NCBI GenBank assembly: GCA_024663395.1
Contig: JANFAH010000004.1
Coordinates: 2,666,001-2,730,000, forward strand
Reading direction: 5' to 3'
DNA: 64,000 bases
Origin: Pisolithus tinctorius
Lineage: Eukaryota; Basidiomycota; Agaricomycetes; Boletales; Pisolithaceae
Shown here: positions 1-10,500 of the stretch, one piece after another
Position numbering within the stretch: position 1 is the stretch's first letter
How the letters are laid out: each line of letters opens with the position of its first letter
Translations under genes and position numbers: made by a program
Notes under the pieces: model-generated
The model's input: only the letters and a program-made list of their open reading frames with translations
What the model was told of the DNA's origin: nothing
Database searches by the model: none

Positions 1-879
1 GCCTGGTTAAGCAGCGTCAAACTCTACCTCGCCACAAACGACCATGTCTATTACGAGGACCAGTCCAAGATCGCGTTCACCCTGTCCTACATGGGCAGCG
101 GATCGGCCCGCGCCTTCACGGAAGCCTATGTTAACGAGAACACGACCGCTCTTGGAGACCTCAAGATCTTTGACGGATGGGACGAGTTTGTCACAAAATT
201 AAAAGAAACCTTCCAAGTAGGAGATGCCAAGGCAACTGCGCTAATCTACCTGTCGGCCATTCGCCAAGGAGACCGATCCCTCGATGAGTACATCGCTGAC
301 TTCCGGAATTGCCTCAACAAGGCCCAGATCTCCACCCGCGACACCACCGCCGCGGTATTCTTTGGAAAAGGCCTTAACGAGGAAGTCAACAAGTGGATCC
401 TTATGTCAGGTCCCAAACCCGACACCGTCGAAGATTGGATCCGCCAAGCAACTGCAGCGTGGGCCGCTATGGCCACTCTGAAGGTTTTCTCTGGAAAGGC
501 AACTTTCCAAGACCGCTCCTATCTTTGGAAGCAAGAACAAAGTTCGCACGGATCAAAGCCCTCTTCATCTCCGAAGTTCCCGAACCGAGACCCTTACGCC
601 ATGGATGTTGATCGGAAGTCTAAGGTCCGATCACAGAGCAAAGCTCCTACCTGTTTCGGATGCGGTAAGACAGGACACATGAAGTCGAAGTGTCCCTCGT
701 CCGCGACAAACAGTAGGTCTTCCTCGGCCCAGAAATTCCGTACTCGCATCCTGGCGATGCTCGAGGAACTCGACAAGAATTCCGAAGAGGAGAAAGACTC
801 CGAGTCAACCTACGACGACTGTGGGGAGAATGACGAACCCACGGATGATGGAGGCCCCAAGGGGCAGCCGGATTTTTGA
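1..879 (+). CDS. gag: Gag polyprotein of Ty3/gypsy element (5' partial)
   Basis: The frame is open from base 1, so the true start lies upstream; the first ATG inside the window is at 91. Gag is the structural protein that packages the element RNA into virus-like particles. A retrotransposon-gag-like region (AYVNEN, FVTKLKETFQVGDAK, ALIYLSAIRQG) is followed by a basic linker and one CCHC zinc knuckle, CFGCGKTGHMKSKC, at about 652-700. The C-terminal tail is acidic (EEEKDSEST). The stop TGA at 877-879 overlaps the pol frame, which lies at -1 relative to gag. Confidence 0.9.
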   Translation, partial: AWLSSVKLYLATNDHVYYEDQSKIAFTLSYMGSGSARAFTEAYVNENTTALGDLKIFDGWDEFVTKLKETFQVGDAKATALIYLSAIRQGDRSLDEYIADFRNCLNKAQISTRDTTAAVFFGKGLNEEVNKWILMSGPKPDTVEDWIRQATAAWAAMATLKVFSGKATFQDRSYLWKQEQSSHGSKPSSSPKFPNRDPYAMDVDRKSKVRSQSKAPTCFGCGKTGHMKSKCPSSATNSRSSSAQKFRTRILAMLEELDKNSEEEKDSESTYDDCGENDEPTDDGGPKGQPDF

Positions 880-3800
880 AAGGCTCACCTGGTGTAGCGT
901 CAGGAAGGGAGCCCATAGTATCGCGAAAGATAGAGATAAGGACCGAGAAAGTGTATGATTACGAACAAGATATGTCAATCACTTCTATCGCTGGTTTCGC
1001 TTACCTCGTCGATCGTGAAAACGCTACCGTCCGAACCATTCTTGACTCGGGCGCCGAAACAAATATCATCGACCCTGCCATAGTCGAGAAGTACGACATC
1101 CCGACGCGAAAGATCGCGAGACCATGGGAATCCCGAAGTTACAAAGGAAAGACCAGAGACTGGGTAACCCATATCGCCTCGTTCAAGGCGAAAATCTGGG
1201 GGAAGACGATGCGCATCCGCGCCTACGTCCTCAAACTCGGAAATTGGGAATCCCTACTCCTCGGGATGCCCTGGCTCAAAGAGCACAACCCCATCATCAG
1301 CTGGTCGACGAGAAAGCTGATAGGTTGGGGAGAGCTCGACCATGGCCTCGACAAAAAGAACCGTGTCAGAGGGACCGACTTCGCTAGGACCGTGAAGATA
1401 AATCGGACCTCCATATCCACAAAGCTCGAGGCCTCCCACATACAAGCAGAAGTGGAATTGCCCCCGGAATATCGAGATTTCTCAGTAGTCTTCTCCGAAG
1501 AAGAAATCCCGCTTCCGCTGCATAGAGGTTTCCTTGACCACAAGATACGACTGAAGCCTAGCTTCCAGCCAAAGAAAGGAGCAATTTACCCGCTGTCGCT
1601 CGACGAGCTCAAGGCCCTGGATGAGTTCATCGACGAAAACTTAAAGTGCGGAAAAATTCGCCCCTCCAAGTCCTCGCAGGCAGCCCCTGTCTTTTTCGTC
1701 GGAAAGAAAGACGGAAAGCGAAGACTTATCCAAGACTACCGGTACCTCAATTCCTACACCGAGATCGACTCGTACCCTCTCCCCGACGTCAAGACCCTGC
1801 TGGACGAACTCGCTGGCTCAAGGTACTTCGCCAAGTTCGACGTCCGCTGGGGGTTCACCAATATTAGGGTGAAAGAAGGAGACGAGTGGAAAGGAGCCTT
1901 TATCACACCTAGAGGCCTCTTCGAACCGACAGTAATGTTCTTCGGACAGTGCAACTCACCGCCTACCTTCCAGAGGTACATGGACCACACATTCGGAGAA
2001 CTCAAGGATGAAAGAAAAGCCGTCATCTTTATGGACGACGTCACTATACATTCAAAGACAAAGGAAGGACTGCGAACCGCCGTCCACCGCTTCCTGCAGA
2101 TCGCTGCAAAGGAACACCTCCGGCTCAAGCTGAAGAAGTGTACCTTCGAAGCCGAAGAAATAGAATTTCTGGGATTCGTGATCCGGCAAGGCCAATATGA
2201 ACCTTCGGAGGTCAAAATCGAAGCCATCAAGACATGGCCCGCTCCGACGACCCTGAAAGAACTCCGTTCCTTCCTGGGCTTCTGCAACTTTTACCGACAG
2301 TTCATAGCCGGCTTCTCGCAGACGGCTCGCCCGCTACATGACCTGTCGAAGAAAAACGCCAAATGGACCTGGGGACCGGAACAGATCTCCGCCTTTGAAG
2401 ATCTGAAGAAAGCCCTCTCGTCCAAGCCCGTACTCCGACTTCCGGACCTCCGCAAGCCTTTTGTCCTCCACACCGATGCTTCGAGGCTTGGCACCGGCGC
2501 GGTCCTGTCGCAGGCCGACGACTTGGGACTGCTTCACCCCTGCGCGTATATGTCGCAGTCGCTTACCGGAGCAGAGCAGAACTACCAGGTCTACGATCTA
2601 GAGATGCTAGCGGTAATGCGCGCCCTCAAGCAGTGGCGCCCTTATTTGCTCTCGCCCCCGGAACCGACTAAGGTCTATACCGACCACCAAAATATAACCT
2701 ATTATGCACAACCACAAAAGCTTACCGCCCGCCAAGCCCGTTGGCAGGCGATACTCCAGGAATACCCGCTCGTGTTCGTACACATCGCAGGAACCAAAAA
2801 TTCTGCCGCCGACACCCTCTCCCGTCGCTCGGATTTCAATGCCGAACCTAGTACTGTCTCAACCCTACTGCCGAAGGCCGTTTGGCTCGAGGGGGGGGTG
2901 AGACCCTCTGTTGTTTCCCTTTTCAAGATCGAACGGACCGCTCGACCCCCGAGAACCGCGTCGAAACCCGTTCGAGAGGTAACCTTTCAGACCGAGCGCC
3001 CGCCTGAGGAAGTACCAAAGGCTCGGAAAGGTAAAGGACAGGTCTTCCAGCTCAGTGCTGACCTCTACCAGGAGGTAAAGAAGGCTTCCTCGTCCCTCTC
3101 GGTCCCGGAAACAACGAAAGGGTCTGACGGAGTCAGAAGGAAAGGAAGAAGGATCTTCGTACCTGAGTCGGTCCGCCAGGACGTCCTGCGCCAATACCAC
3201 AACCTTCCCGCGTTCGGACACCCCGGAGTAAAAGCTATGACGAAGAAAATGAACAAGTATGTGTGGTGGCCAGGAATGTATCAGTCCATCCGCAACTACT
3301 GCAAGGGATGTCCGACCTGCCAGGCCAATAAGGTCAACATGCATCCTACGACCCCGCCTGTTACCCCACATGACGTAGCAAAGAACCCCTTTCCTTTCAA
3401 ACAGATCTCGATGGATCTAGTAACCGACCTCCCGTTGTCTGGAGGAAAGTACGATTCCATCTTGACTGTGGTCGACCAGGGACTCACCAAAGGCGCGTCC
3501 TTCTTACCTACGACCAAGACGGTAGACAGTGTCGGGATCGCCGACCTTTACCATGCCTACGTCTACCCACACTGGGGAGTCCCCGAAGCGGTCATCTCGG
3601 ACCGAGGACCCCAGTTCATCTCAGCTTTCACCAGAGACCTGTACCGATCCCTCGGGATCGAACTCAAAGCATCCACCGCTTACCACCCCCAGACCAATGG
3701 TGAAGCGGAACGTGTCAATCAGGAGGTTGGGACCTACCTCCACATGTACGTGGATACGGACCCACACAACTGGCATACCAAGCTCCCGGATGCTCAAATG

Positions 3801-4169
3801 GCGCATAACTCGCGCGTACACTCGTCTCACAACCAGACGCCATATTCGCTCATGTATGGTTTCGATCCCGCCCCCTATCCGCTCGGGCAACCCCCGTCGG
3901 AGTCGCTGGCAGGTGATCGACTCGAGCAACTGGCCGCCAACAGGGACGCCGCGATAATCGCTCATAAAGAAGCCCAGGGGCTGATGAAATCGCGATCGAA
4001 AGGAACCTATACGGAGTTCGCCGTAGGGGATAAGGTGTGGCTTGATGCTTCCGATCTGAAAAGGGAAGTTCCGTCGAAGAAGCTGGCGCCCCGACGCCAC
4101 GGACTGTTTGTAATTTCCGAATGGATCGGCCCGGTGGCGTACAAGCTCGAATTACCTCCCGGATGGTGA
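849..4169 (+). CDS. pol: Pol polyprotein: protease, reverse transcriptase, RNase H, integrase
   Basis: The pol frame opens after a stop at 846-848, and its first ATG is at 972, well inside the region. That makes -1 frameshifting from gag more likely than independent initiation. Domains in order, numbered from codon 876: aspartic protease (DSGA, about residues 57-60); reverse transcriptase (KKDGKRRLIQDYRYLN, catalytic FMDD about 386-389); RNase H (LHTDASR, YDLEMLAV, YTDHQN); integrase with HHCC zinc finger ending CPTCQ; and a D,D,E core (SMDL, ISDRGPQF, GEAERVN). A GPY/F-like region follows and ends at TGA 4167-4169. The same frame then continues with IHPIFHVSKLTPF, normally part of the integrase C-terminus, so the stop is a nonsense change. 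Confidence 0.92.
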   Translation, partial: WRPQGAAGFLKGSPGVASGREPIVSRKIEIRTEKVYDYEQDMSITSIAGFAYLVDRENATVRTILDSGAETNIIDPAIVEKYDIPTRKIARPWESRSYKGKTRDWVTHIASFKAKIWGKTMRIRAYVLKLGNWESLLLGMPWLKEHNPIISWSTRKLIGWGELDHGLDKKNRVRGTDFARTVKINRTSISTKLEASHIQAEVELPPEYRDFSVVFSEEEIPLPLHRGFLDHKIRLKPSFQPKKGAIYPLSLDELKALDEFIDENLKCGKIRPSKSSQAAPVFFVGKKDGKRRLIQDYRYLNSYTEIDSYPLPDVKTLLDELAGSRYFAKFDVRWGFTNIRVKEGDEWKGAFITPRGLFEPTVMFFGQCNSPPTFQRYMDHTFGELKDERKAVIFMDDVTIHSKTKEGLRTAVHRFLQIAAKEHLRLKLKKCTFEAEEIEFLGFVIRQGQYEPSEVKIEAIKTWPAPTTLKELRSFLGFCNFYRQFIAGFSQTARPLHDLSKKNAKWTWGPEQISAFEDLKKALSSKPVLRLPDLRKPFVLHTDASRLGTGAVLSQADDLGLLHPCAYMSQSLTGAEQNYQVYDLEMLAVMRALKQWRPYLLSPPEPTKVYTDHQNITYYAQPQKLTARQARWQAILQEYPLVFVHIAGTKNSAADTLSRRSDFNAEPSTVSTLLPKAVWLEGGVRPSVVSLFKIERTARPPRTASKPVREVTFQTERPPEEVPKARKGKGQVFQLSADLYQEVKKASSSLSVPETTKGSDGVRRKGRRIFVPESVRQDVLRQYHNLPAFGHPGVKAMTKKMNKYVWWPGMYQSIRNYCKGCPTCQANKVNMHPTTPPVTPHDVAKNPFPFKQISMDLVTDLPLSGGKYDSILTVVDQGLTKGASFLPTTKTVDSVGIADLYHAYVYPHWGVPEAVISDRGPQFISAFTRDLYRSLGIELKASTAYHPQTNGEAERVNQEVGTYLHMYVDTDPHNWHTKLPDAQMAHNSRVHSSHNQTPYSLMYGFDPAPYPLGQPPSESLAGDRLEQLAANRDAAIIAHKEAQGLMKSRSKGTYTEFAVGDKVWLDASDLKREVPSKKLAPRRHGLFVISEWIGPVAYKLELPPGW

Positions 4170-4484
4170 ATACACCCCATCTTCCATGTGTCCAAGCTTA
4201 CCCCTTTCGTCGAAACTCGCGAATATGGGCCGGCACAACCCCCGCCTCCTCCGGATTTGGTAGGAGATGAGAACGAATGGGAAGTCGAGGCCATACTCAA
4301 GCACAAACGTGCGCGGAAAGTCAAATCGTCGACTAAGGAGCCCCGTGCAAACGCACAGCCAAGGTACCTCTACCTCGTCAAGTGGCTCGGTTACCCGCAC
4401 TCCCAGAATAGTTGGGAGAGCGAGGAAAACCTTATAAATGCCCCAGAGGTACTCGGGGAGTACAGGCGCGTCCATAACCTCTGA
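4170..4484 (+). pseudogene. Integrase tail and chromodomain cut off from pol by a stop codon
   Basis: This frame is continuous with pol except for the TGA at 4167-4169. It begins with the conserved integrase tail (IHPIFHVSKLTPF), then a proline-rich linker, then a chromodomain: WEVEAILKHKR, YLYLVKWLGYP, NSWESEENL, about 4275-4470. In chromoviruses this domain directs integration to particular chromatin. It has no suitable ATG of its own. In related elements the residue after the tryptophan is often arginine, so CGA to TGA at a CpG is the simplest explanation. Confidence 0.85.
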
Positions 4485-4490
4485 ACTGTC

Positions 4491-5891
4491 ATGTCGTACA
4501 CCCCCAACACTGAAAACCCCGGCTCCGACTACTTCGACAATGACTTCCACGCAGACATCGACGAACCCTATGATCCTTCCCGTCCCTACTTCTATAGCAA
4601 TGCCAGCCCTGCTCCTCGCCTCTCAGAACCACCGGTACACCCCTGCGGAGTGTTACGCTCCCCATCCCCCGCGGTATCCGCCCACTCCTCATATGCGGGT
4701 GCCTACCAACCCCTTCACGACTCCGTCGCCTCCACCTCGCGCCCATACCCGTACCCGGTCGTCCGCTCGGTCGCCGGTTCGCAAAGAGCTCGTAAGGATG
4801 CCCGAAAGGGAAAGTCCAAGGCTCACTCGGGACCACCCGAGCCTCGCTATGACGCCTCTTACCGGTCCTGCAACACACCCCCGCTCTCCCAAGCCGGTTA
4901 CAAGTCTCCCTCCCCAACATCTTGCGCTGGTGCATCCGCTCCAACACCATCCGTCCCACCGGCCGACCTCTCGGCCCCAGCAGTCGCACCCGCAGCCCCC
5001 TCCTCAGCTGGATGGGTGGCTCCCGAGGCAAGCATCTTCCTCGGTTACGTGCGGCTGCTTAACGACTTCGAGCGCTGGGAATCACACGGCTGGAGAGCAG
5101 GAGAACGCCACGAGCATCTACGGGTGCTGTCTAAGATCTTCAGAAGCTCAGAAGTGATCGGCAAGCGCGTCCACGATCAGGTAGCAACCGCAGAAGGAAG
5201 TTTCGAGGCCCACATGTACGAGGACATTGACAAAGCCAACTCCGCTATCCTTCAGGAGGCCCTGAAGACCCAAGAATCCGTAGTCAAGATCGTACACGAA
5301 GACTACGGGCCGTCCCTCATCTCCTCCTTTCGCGCCTTCCTCGACCGGACCCCCCTCGACGTCGTGGTCCGTGGGCTCCTCCCTCCGGAGGCTGAAACAG
5401 CGCCTCGAGGATCGGGCCTACCTTCGGACCCTCACCGAGAAGAAGCACGGAAGGTCGTGGGAGAAGAAGCCGGTCGCTCAGGGCCGGTACAACATGGACC
5501 CGGAGGAAGTAGAGAGGCTATCAGAGATGTCGAACCGAGGTGTCGCGATTGCTGGGAGAAGGTTATACCGGGCCAGGGTAGAGAGCACTTCCAGGCCGTC
5601 GCAGACGCACTCACATCCGTCCCTTTCAACGGGTCCCCCCGTGACTGGCTCGACTTCTTCGCTCAGGCCCGAGGTGACGCCGCTGGAAGAGCCCTCTTCA
5701 ACGCTCCTCAGACATCCGGAGCTCTACCAGCAACTACCTTCGTCCCTCTACCTGTCTCCGCCCTCAGCAAGAGAGAACTTGGTGGGCTCGTTCCCGTCGA
5801 TTGGCAGCATCCCCTCCATCAGTTTGCCTGTTTCCGATGCTCATGCCTTGGACATTGGTCGGCTGACTGCCCAACTCGCCGTGGCAACTAA
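4491..5891 (+). pseudogene. Third ORF of the retrotransposon with CCHC zinc knuckle, probably frameshifted
   Basis: An ATG lies six bases after the chromodomain stop. The N-terminal third is rich in Pro, Ser and Tyr. The middle (WESHGWRAGERHEHLRVL, VEDYGPSL-like text) looks like ordinary protein, and the end carries a perfect CX2CX4HX4C knuckle, CFRCSCLGHWSADC. Between about 5390 and 5585 this frame turns into Gly/Arg/Pro-rich text, while the +1 frame (open 5371-5955) reads as charged helix (LKQRLEDRAYLRTLTEKK, MDPEEVERLSEMSNRG). From about 5590 the original frame is again natural (FNGSPRDWLDFFAQARGD). This pattern fits two compensating indels. The function is unknown; a second nucleic-acid-binding, Gag-like protein is possible. 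Confidence 0.55.
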
Positions 5892-5953
5892 TGCCGAGAT
5901 CCGCTCCTGGGTTCAGCAAGGCCTCTACCCGCCTTCGGAGGACCTCAGGCCTT

Positions 5954-5966
5954 GAGGGGGGGGTGA
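5954..5966 (+). other. Polypurine tract preceding the 3' LTR
   Basis: A TGA is followed by eight G residues (5956-5963) directly before the putative LTR start. This is the position and composition of the primer for plus-strand DNA synthesis in LTR retrotransposons. Confidence 0.7.
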
Positions 5967-6648
5967 TGTTACGCTGCGCTCACATTGTTTCCTCTTACAG
6001 ACGTTTATGTAATCGTTCACACCTGTCCCCGCCTCCTGAGGCGTTTCCCTGTCCCGCAAGCCGCTGTCTACGCAGTTGGGCTTGCGTTCCGTACGCTCCC
6101 CTTTTGCTTGCTTATGTTGGGCTTTCCTTTTTTGGTAGACCTCCTGTCTACCCCATGTTGTACTATAGCCGGACTCAGTCCGTTCCCCCTTCCTTCCGTG
6201 ATCCGCTGGTGGCCCTGATCCACGCGGTCACGTGACGCGTTCACCCCGGGTGAATGCTCCACCCCTTGACTCACGTACGCGGTTAGTCCCTTTCGCCTGT
6301 GCTCGTTTACCCCCGTGGCCTCCCGGCCGCAGCGAGGTTACCCCTGCGTCCTTCGCTTTAGGAACTCGGGTGAGCGACTGCACGAGTGTTCGAATGTTTG
6401 GCTACGAGTACTTTACATACGTATATAAGCCCGCATGTATCGTACTCCTCCCTCATTCGAAATCTACTTTGCAACCACCCTTAGCTCTGCGCGCTGTACC
6501 AACAAGGACTCGCCAGTACGACTTCGGTTGGCCAAGACTAGTGTTCCGTCGCTAGTGAAGTTAAATAACGCGTCACTTCTCACGCTGTCACGTGCCTGTG
6601 CCTTCATCGCACTCGATTCGTGACGCGATACGAGTCGTCGGCATAACA
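5967..6648 (+). repeat. 3' long terminal repeat
   Basis: The segment starts with TGTTACGCTG after the polypurine tract and ends with GGCATAACA, giving TGTTA/TAACA terminal inverted repeats over about 680 bp. A TATA box (TATATAA, 6422-6428) marks the U3/R promoter region. The 5' LTR and 5' target-site duplicate are not in the window, so the ends cannot be confirmed by LTR-LTR comparison; the start could also be TGATG at 5964. Confidence 0.7.
6422..6428 (+). promoter_or_regulatory. TATA box inside the LTR
   Basis: TATATAA followed by GC-rich sequence, about 455 bp into the LTR. It is expected to drive transcription of the element from its 5' LTR, and in this 3' copy could drive transcription into downstream DNA. 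Confidence 0.5.
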
Positions 6649-7552
6649 AGAAGTCCCCACGTTCACCCATCAGGTTACCACGTAGACGTCCTTCTTTGCC
6701 CTTTAGCCGTACCCAGACGGCTTTCACAGGTTGGCCTGAGTTCTGGAGGGCTTGAGGGGTACCAGCAATATCATTATCCATGTAGGTTGAAACTACCAGG
6801 AGGGATGAGTGGATAGGGAAAGAATACAATGCAATACTTGCCTGCAACAGCTGTTCAAACTCCGTTACGACGGGAGCAGGTGCACCTTCCTACTCACACC
6901 ATCGAATGCTGGCAGAGGCCATAGTGATGTCACCCAACTTGTATGTCAGATCATCTTCACTCGTCATGACACCGCCGTCAACAGCTCTACTCGGGCGGAC
7001 AGGTGGAGGCAGTACAATACGGTGATGGTCATCCACTCCAGTCTTGCATACTCGTCTGAGAGACTTGAAGTAACTAGAAACCAGAATTCGTTATTTTCTT
7101 GAATGTCGTGTACACCTCCGATGGCGTGCACAGGCATTTGTCAGGTTGCAACGACTTGATGTCCTACAAAGCATTAATATCTTGATGCCCTTCGTCGGTT
7201 CTGAGTACTGTGAGATGCGAAGGACGGTCGCAAGCAGTTTGGAGAGGGACTACTCGTGTGAGGTAGAGATATGTTTGCTGGCGCCATGACTGGGTTCTGA
7301 GGAGATGTAGCGGGAGTGTCGATAACGCGTTACTCTCGTATTAGACACATGCTGGTGGGCTATGTGACTAATTTTCCCACTCGACCCATGAAACGGGATC
7401 ACACGGATAGCGAGGCAATATGATAGAACAGACGGCAGAGCACAATTACAAGACAGACCAAGCAGCAGCCAGGAAATAAAGAACTTGAAACTGCCAGTGC
7501 GCTGTAGTAACTACTACTTCGAAGTTAGTACTAGTGTTGATAGGGTGAATTT
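6649..7552. other. Intergenic DNA between LTR and Plavaka-like gene
   Basis: No convincing gene. Short ORFs on both strands have no recognisable domain. The right part is presumably the 3' flank, and possibly the terminal region, of the transposase gene that ends at 7553. Confidence 0.5.
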
Positions 7553-10500
7553 TTAGAATGAAAGGTCATCAACGTCGGCCTCTTCGAACTCATTGAGTTC
7601 ATCACCATCTTCGTCATCCGAATTGCCGCTGACATCTGTGCAAGCATCTGTGTCGTTCTCGCTTGAGCTGTCATCTGTGTCTTCATCGCCATTCACCTCC
7701 ATATCACTACCATCCCGATCGTCCTCATCATTCTCTTCCCCTAACAGTCCATCATCCTCGTTGTTCATCTCTCCTGCCGGAGGGTGGGGAAGGGAATGTG
7801 CGTGACCAGGACTTCTCCCAGCAAAGCGCATGAACATATCTTGGTCAGCAAATCTAAGAAGTAGGATTAGTGAGGTGTAGCACTAGAAATACACACCTAC
7901 ATGTTTACATAGAAATTTACCCAGTCATCTTCTTCCCCTTCTCTTCGTGCAACGGATTTCCCAGCGGGAAGTAAGTGAGTCCCCTTACCATCTGCGAAGG
8001 CCGGTATAAGGTGAACAGCATGGATCGCAATATTGGGGTCAAGAAAACTGAATGCGGCAGGGTCAGAGGTCGGGACAAATCCTATCTTGGGGAGGCGGCC
8101 TACAGCTAAATGAAATCGGCGGCCCAGGGATACACCAAGCCATCGAACCCACAAAACATGCAAGTTTTGGAAGCCCTTGCCTCCGCTGAGAAGTCGCACA
8201 TTGACATGGTAGATTCCAAGTACACGGGCATACCAATATGGATGGCAACCCGGCCCTGATTCACTGGTAGGAACCATTACATCGGACTGGTGGCCTAGGT
8301 GTAGGAAATCATACTCTTCGCACATGTCATAGGTAGTGTAACGAATTCGCATGGTTCGTATGGCATATAGCTTGTTATCTCGGATTATAACACTGTTACG
8401 TTCCTCGCCTGAATATTCGTCATCTTGGTCAGCAAGGGGCACATGAAGGAGTCGGTGTAGAAGATGGTTTTTGAGGTCCGGAAGGAAACCCTTGGATCAG
8501 CTTCGGTGTTAGAGACTGGATAAGACAAATCGCTTGCTCCGATAGGCTTACTTTCAGGGTGGGATCATCCTGCTGATCCCGGAGCATGGAGAACAGGTCC
8601 AATGGAGAGGTTCTATGGGAAGGAAGGAAGTGCTGTGGAACTTGAGTGGTCGTGTTGCTTCTTGGAGATGGCTCCCGTGCTCCGCTGCTACAACTCTCTT
8701 CTGCTGGTAGCTGATTGATGACCTGCAGCTGCCTCCAACGTTGCTCGTGTTTCGAGAGCTGGTTAATTGTGTTTTTCTTACTAGTTAGAGGATAATAGGC
8801 TTTCAGAGCACGATGAGCAAGTTCCCCCTGAAATCAGTTAGTCTGAAGAAACACCCGAAGATCTGAAGTATATCACCGTTTGTGTTGTATACGAATCTGT
8901 CATCCCAAACAATCTAATAGATTCCACATAATCTCCTAGCGCATGGAATTTATACGTGCACATGTTGAACGTCTTCACTTTCCCACCACTTGGCAGAGAT
9001 GGCACAGCAGAACCAGCTCCATCACGGGCTTGCTTCCGCAACCGGGAAGCTCTCTCTTTAGGTAGCTCAACGGTGCGATAGTCAGGACATAACTTCCTTG
9101 AAAATAAATGGAGCTTTTGACAGAGAATTATATGGGTCCTTTCTAGGTCGTTTAAGGTCGTCTCCGTGTGTAGTCGCAGCTTTGCAAGTGTGTGCCATTC
9201 GGCAAAGTGGAAGAGTAACGTGGACACGATACGGTCATGGGCTGGTGGGAAGAGACCTTCGAAGACTGGAATGGCACACTTTACTCTTGTTGAGCATCTG
9301 AGGCAGCATGGATGAGATGTAAATGAACGTGCCTGCAGGATGTCTTCAAAATCTCTGGCTGCAAGCTGCTTCATTTCTGAGGTATTGCTGGAAAATTTCT
9401 GAATAGTCCCTCGACCAAATGAAGGTATTTGCCGAAACCTGGGAATGCTGTTAGTTGAAGCAGAATGCCGAGAAGAGCAATTACCTTGCATCTAGCTCAG
9501 CGACAGTTAATGCACCAGTTGGAAGACCATAGAGAAGGCGAATAAGGTGTGTGAAAAGGGACTTCCAAGAACCAAGCTCGCATTCATGCATTAAATCGAC
9601 TACTAGCATGGTGAGTTGCTTCAGACCGAGGCCAGACAGTTTTTCTGCAAAAGCATTCTGGAGAGCCGTTGAATAAAAAGGTAAATGCCACGAAGCGTAT
9701 GTACTTACGATGGTCGGAACCCACGAATCGCTACCAAGTATACATTCCACGAAGGATCCATCTACCACCTTTGCCTGCTTGAGTATAGCTTCGCATACTT
9801 GGACAACCTTCTGCAATACAAACTCCCTCAACTGGGATGCTCGCAGACGTGCGTCATGAAGAGTTCCAACGTGATCTATCAAGTGCTTGGGTACCAAGCA
9901 ACGTGGGCAGGGGCGACGACCCATCTCCCATATGGTTGCAATAAGAGCCCTAAATTGTGGAGTATCAACTACTGATGAGTGCCAGGAACATGTCTGATAG
10001 AAGTTCACATTACTTTTCTGGGTAATCAGCTGAATAGGTGAAAATGCAGGGGAAGACTCGGTGGATGGCTCCGTCGGGGCAGCGCAGGATGATGCCATGG
10101 TGACAAGCCTCTACAAACGCCTCATCCAATAAAATATTCCAACAGCCGTGGAACAGTTCATGGCGACAGTGGGCTTGTAGGGAGGCAATTCCCTTCCTGG
10201 ACGTTCTTTCAAGCGTCAGGAAGAAATCTTTGATACTGTCTGGGAGCTGCAATACCGATCACAATAAGACGTCGACCTTCGGAGTAGAACTGCCGTGACT
10301 TACTGAAGGGAAGAAGGCTACTAGATGACAAGCACCGGAGTTTGGCATTGCACAGGCATACTTCGAAACGTTTCCAAAATAAAGGTAGAGTGGCCAAGCC
10401 TTTGCATTGCCAAAAGTAGCCAGATGAGTGGCATCAGAGAAGAACATGAGACCAGCGATAACTCGCTCCAGCTTGCATCCGGGCTCCGGTGCTTGCTTTT

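Larger units (their letters stand above)
1..6648 (+). mobile_element. Ty3/gypsy chromovirus LTR retrotransposon, 5' end outside window
   Basis: The order gag, protease, reverse transcriptase, RNase H, integrase, chromodomain, third ORF, polypurine tract and LTR is readable on the plus strand. Reverse transcriptase before integrase gives Ty3/gypsy, and the chromodomain after integrase gives the chromovirus lineage. Gag is open from base 1, so the 5' LTR, primer-binding site and first part of gag are missing only because the window starts there. The DNA is rich in CpG, unlike the 19.65-29.45 kb block, which suggests a younger insertion. The copy has an in-frame stop before the chromodomain and probable frameshifts in the third ORF, so it is probably not autonomous. 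Confidence 0.93.
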
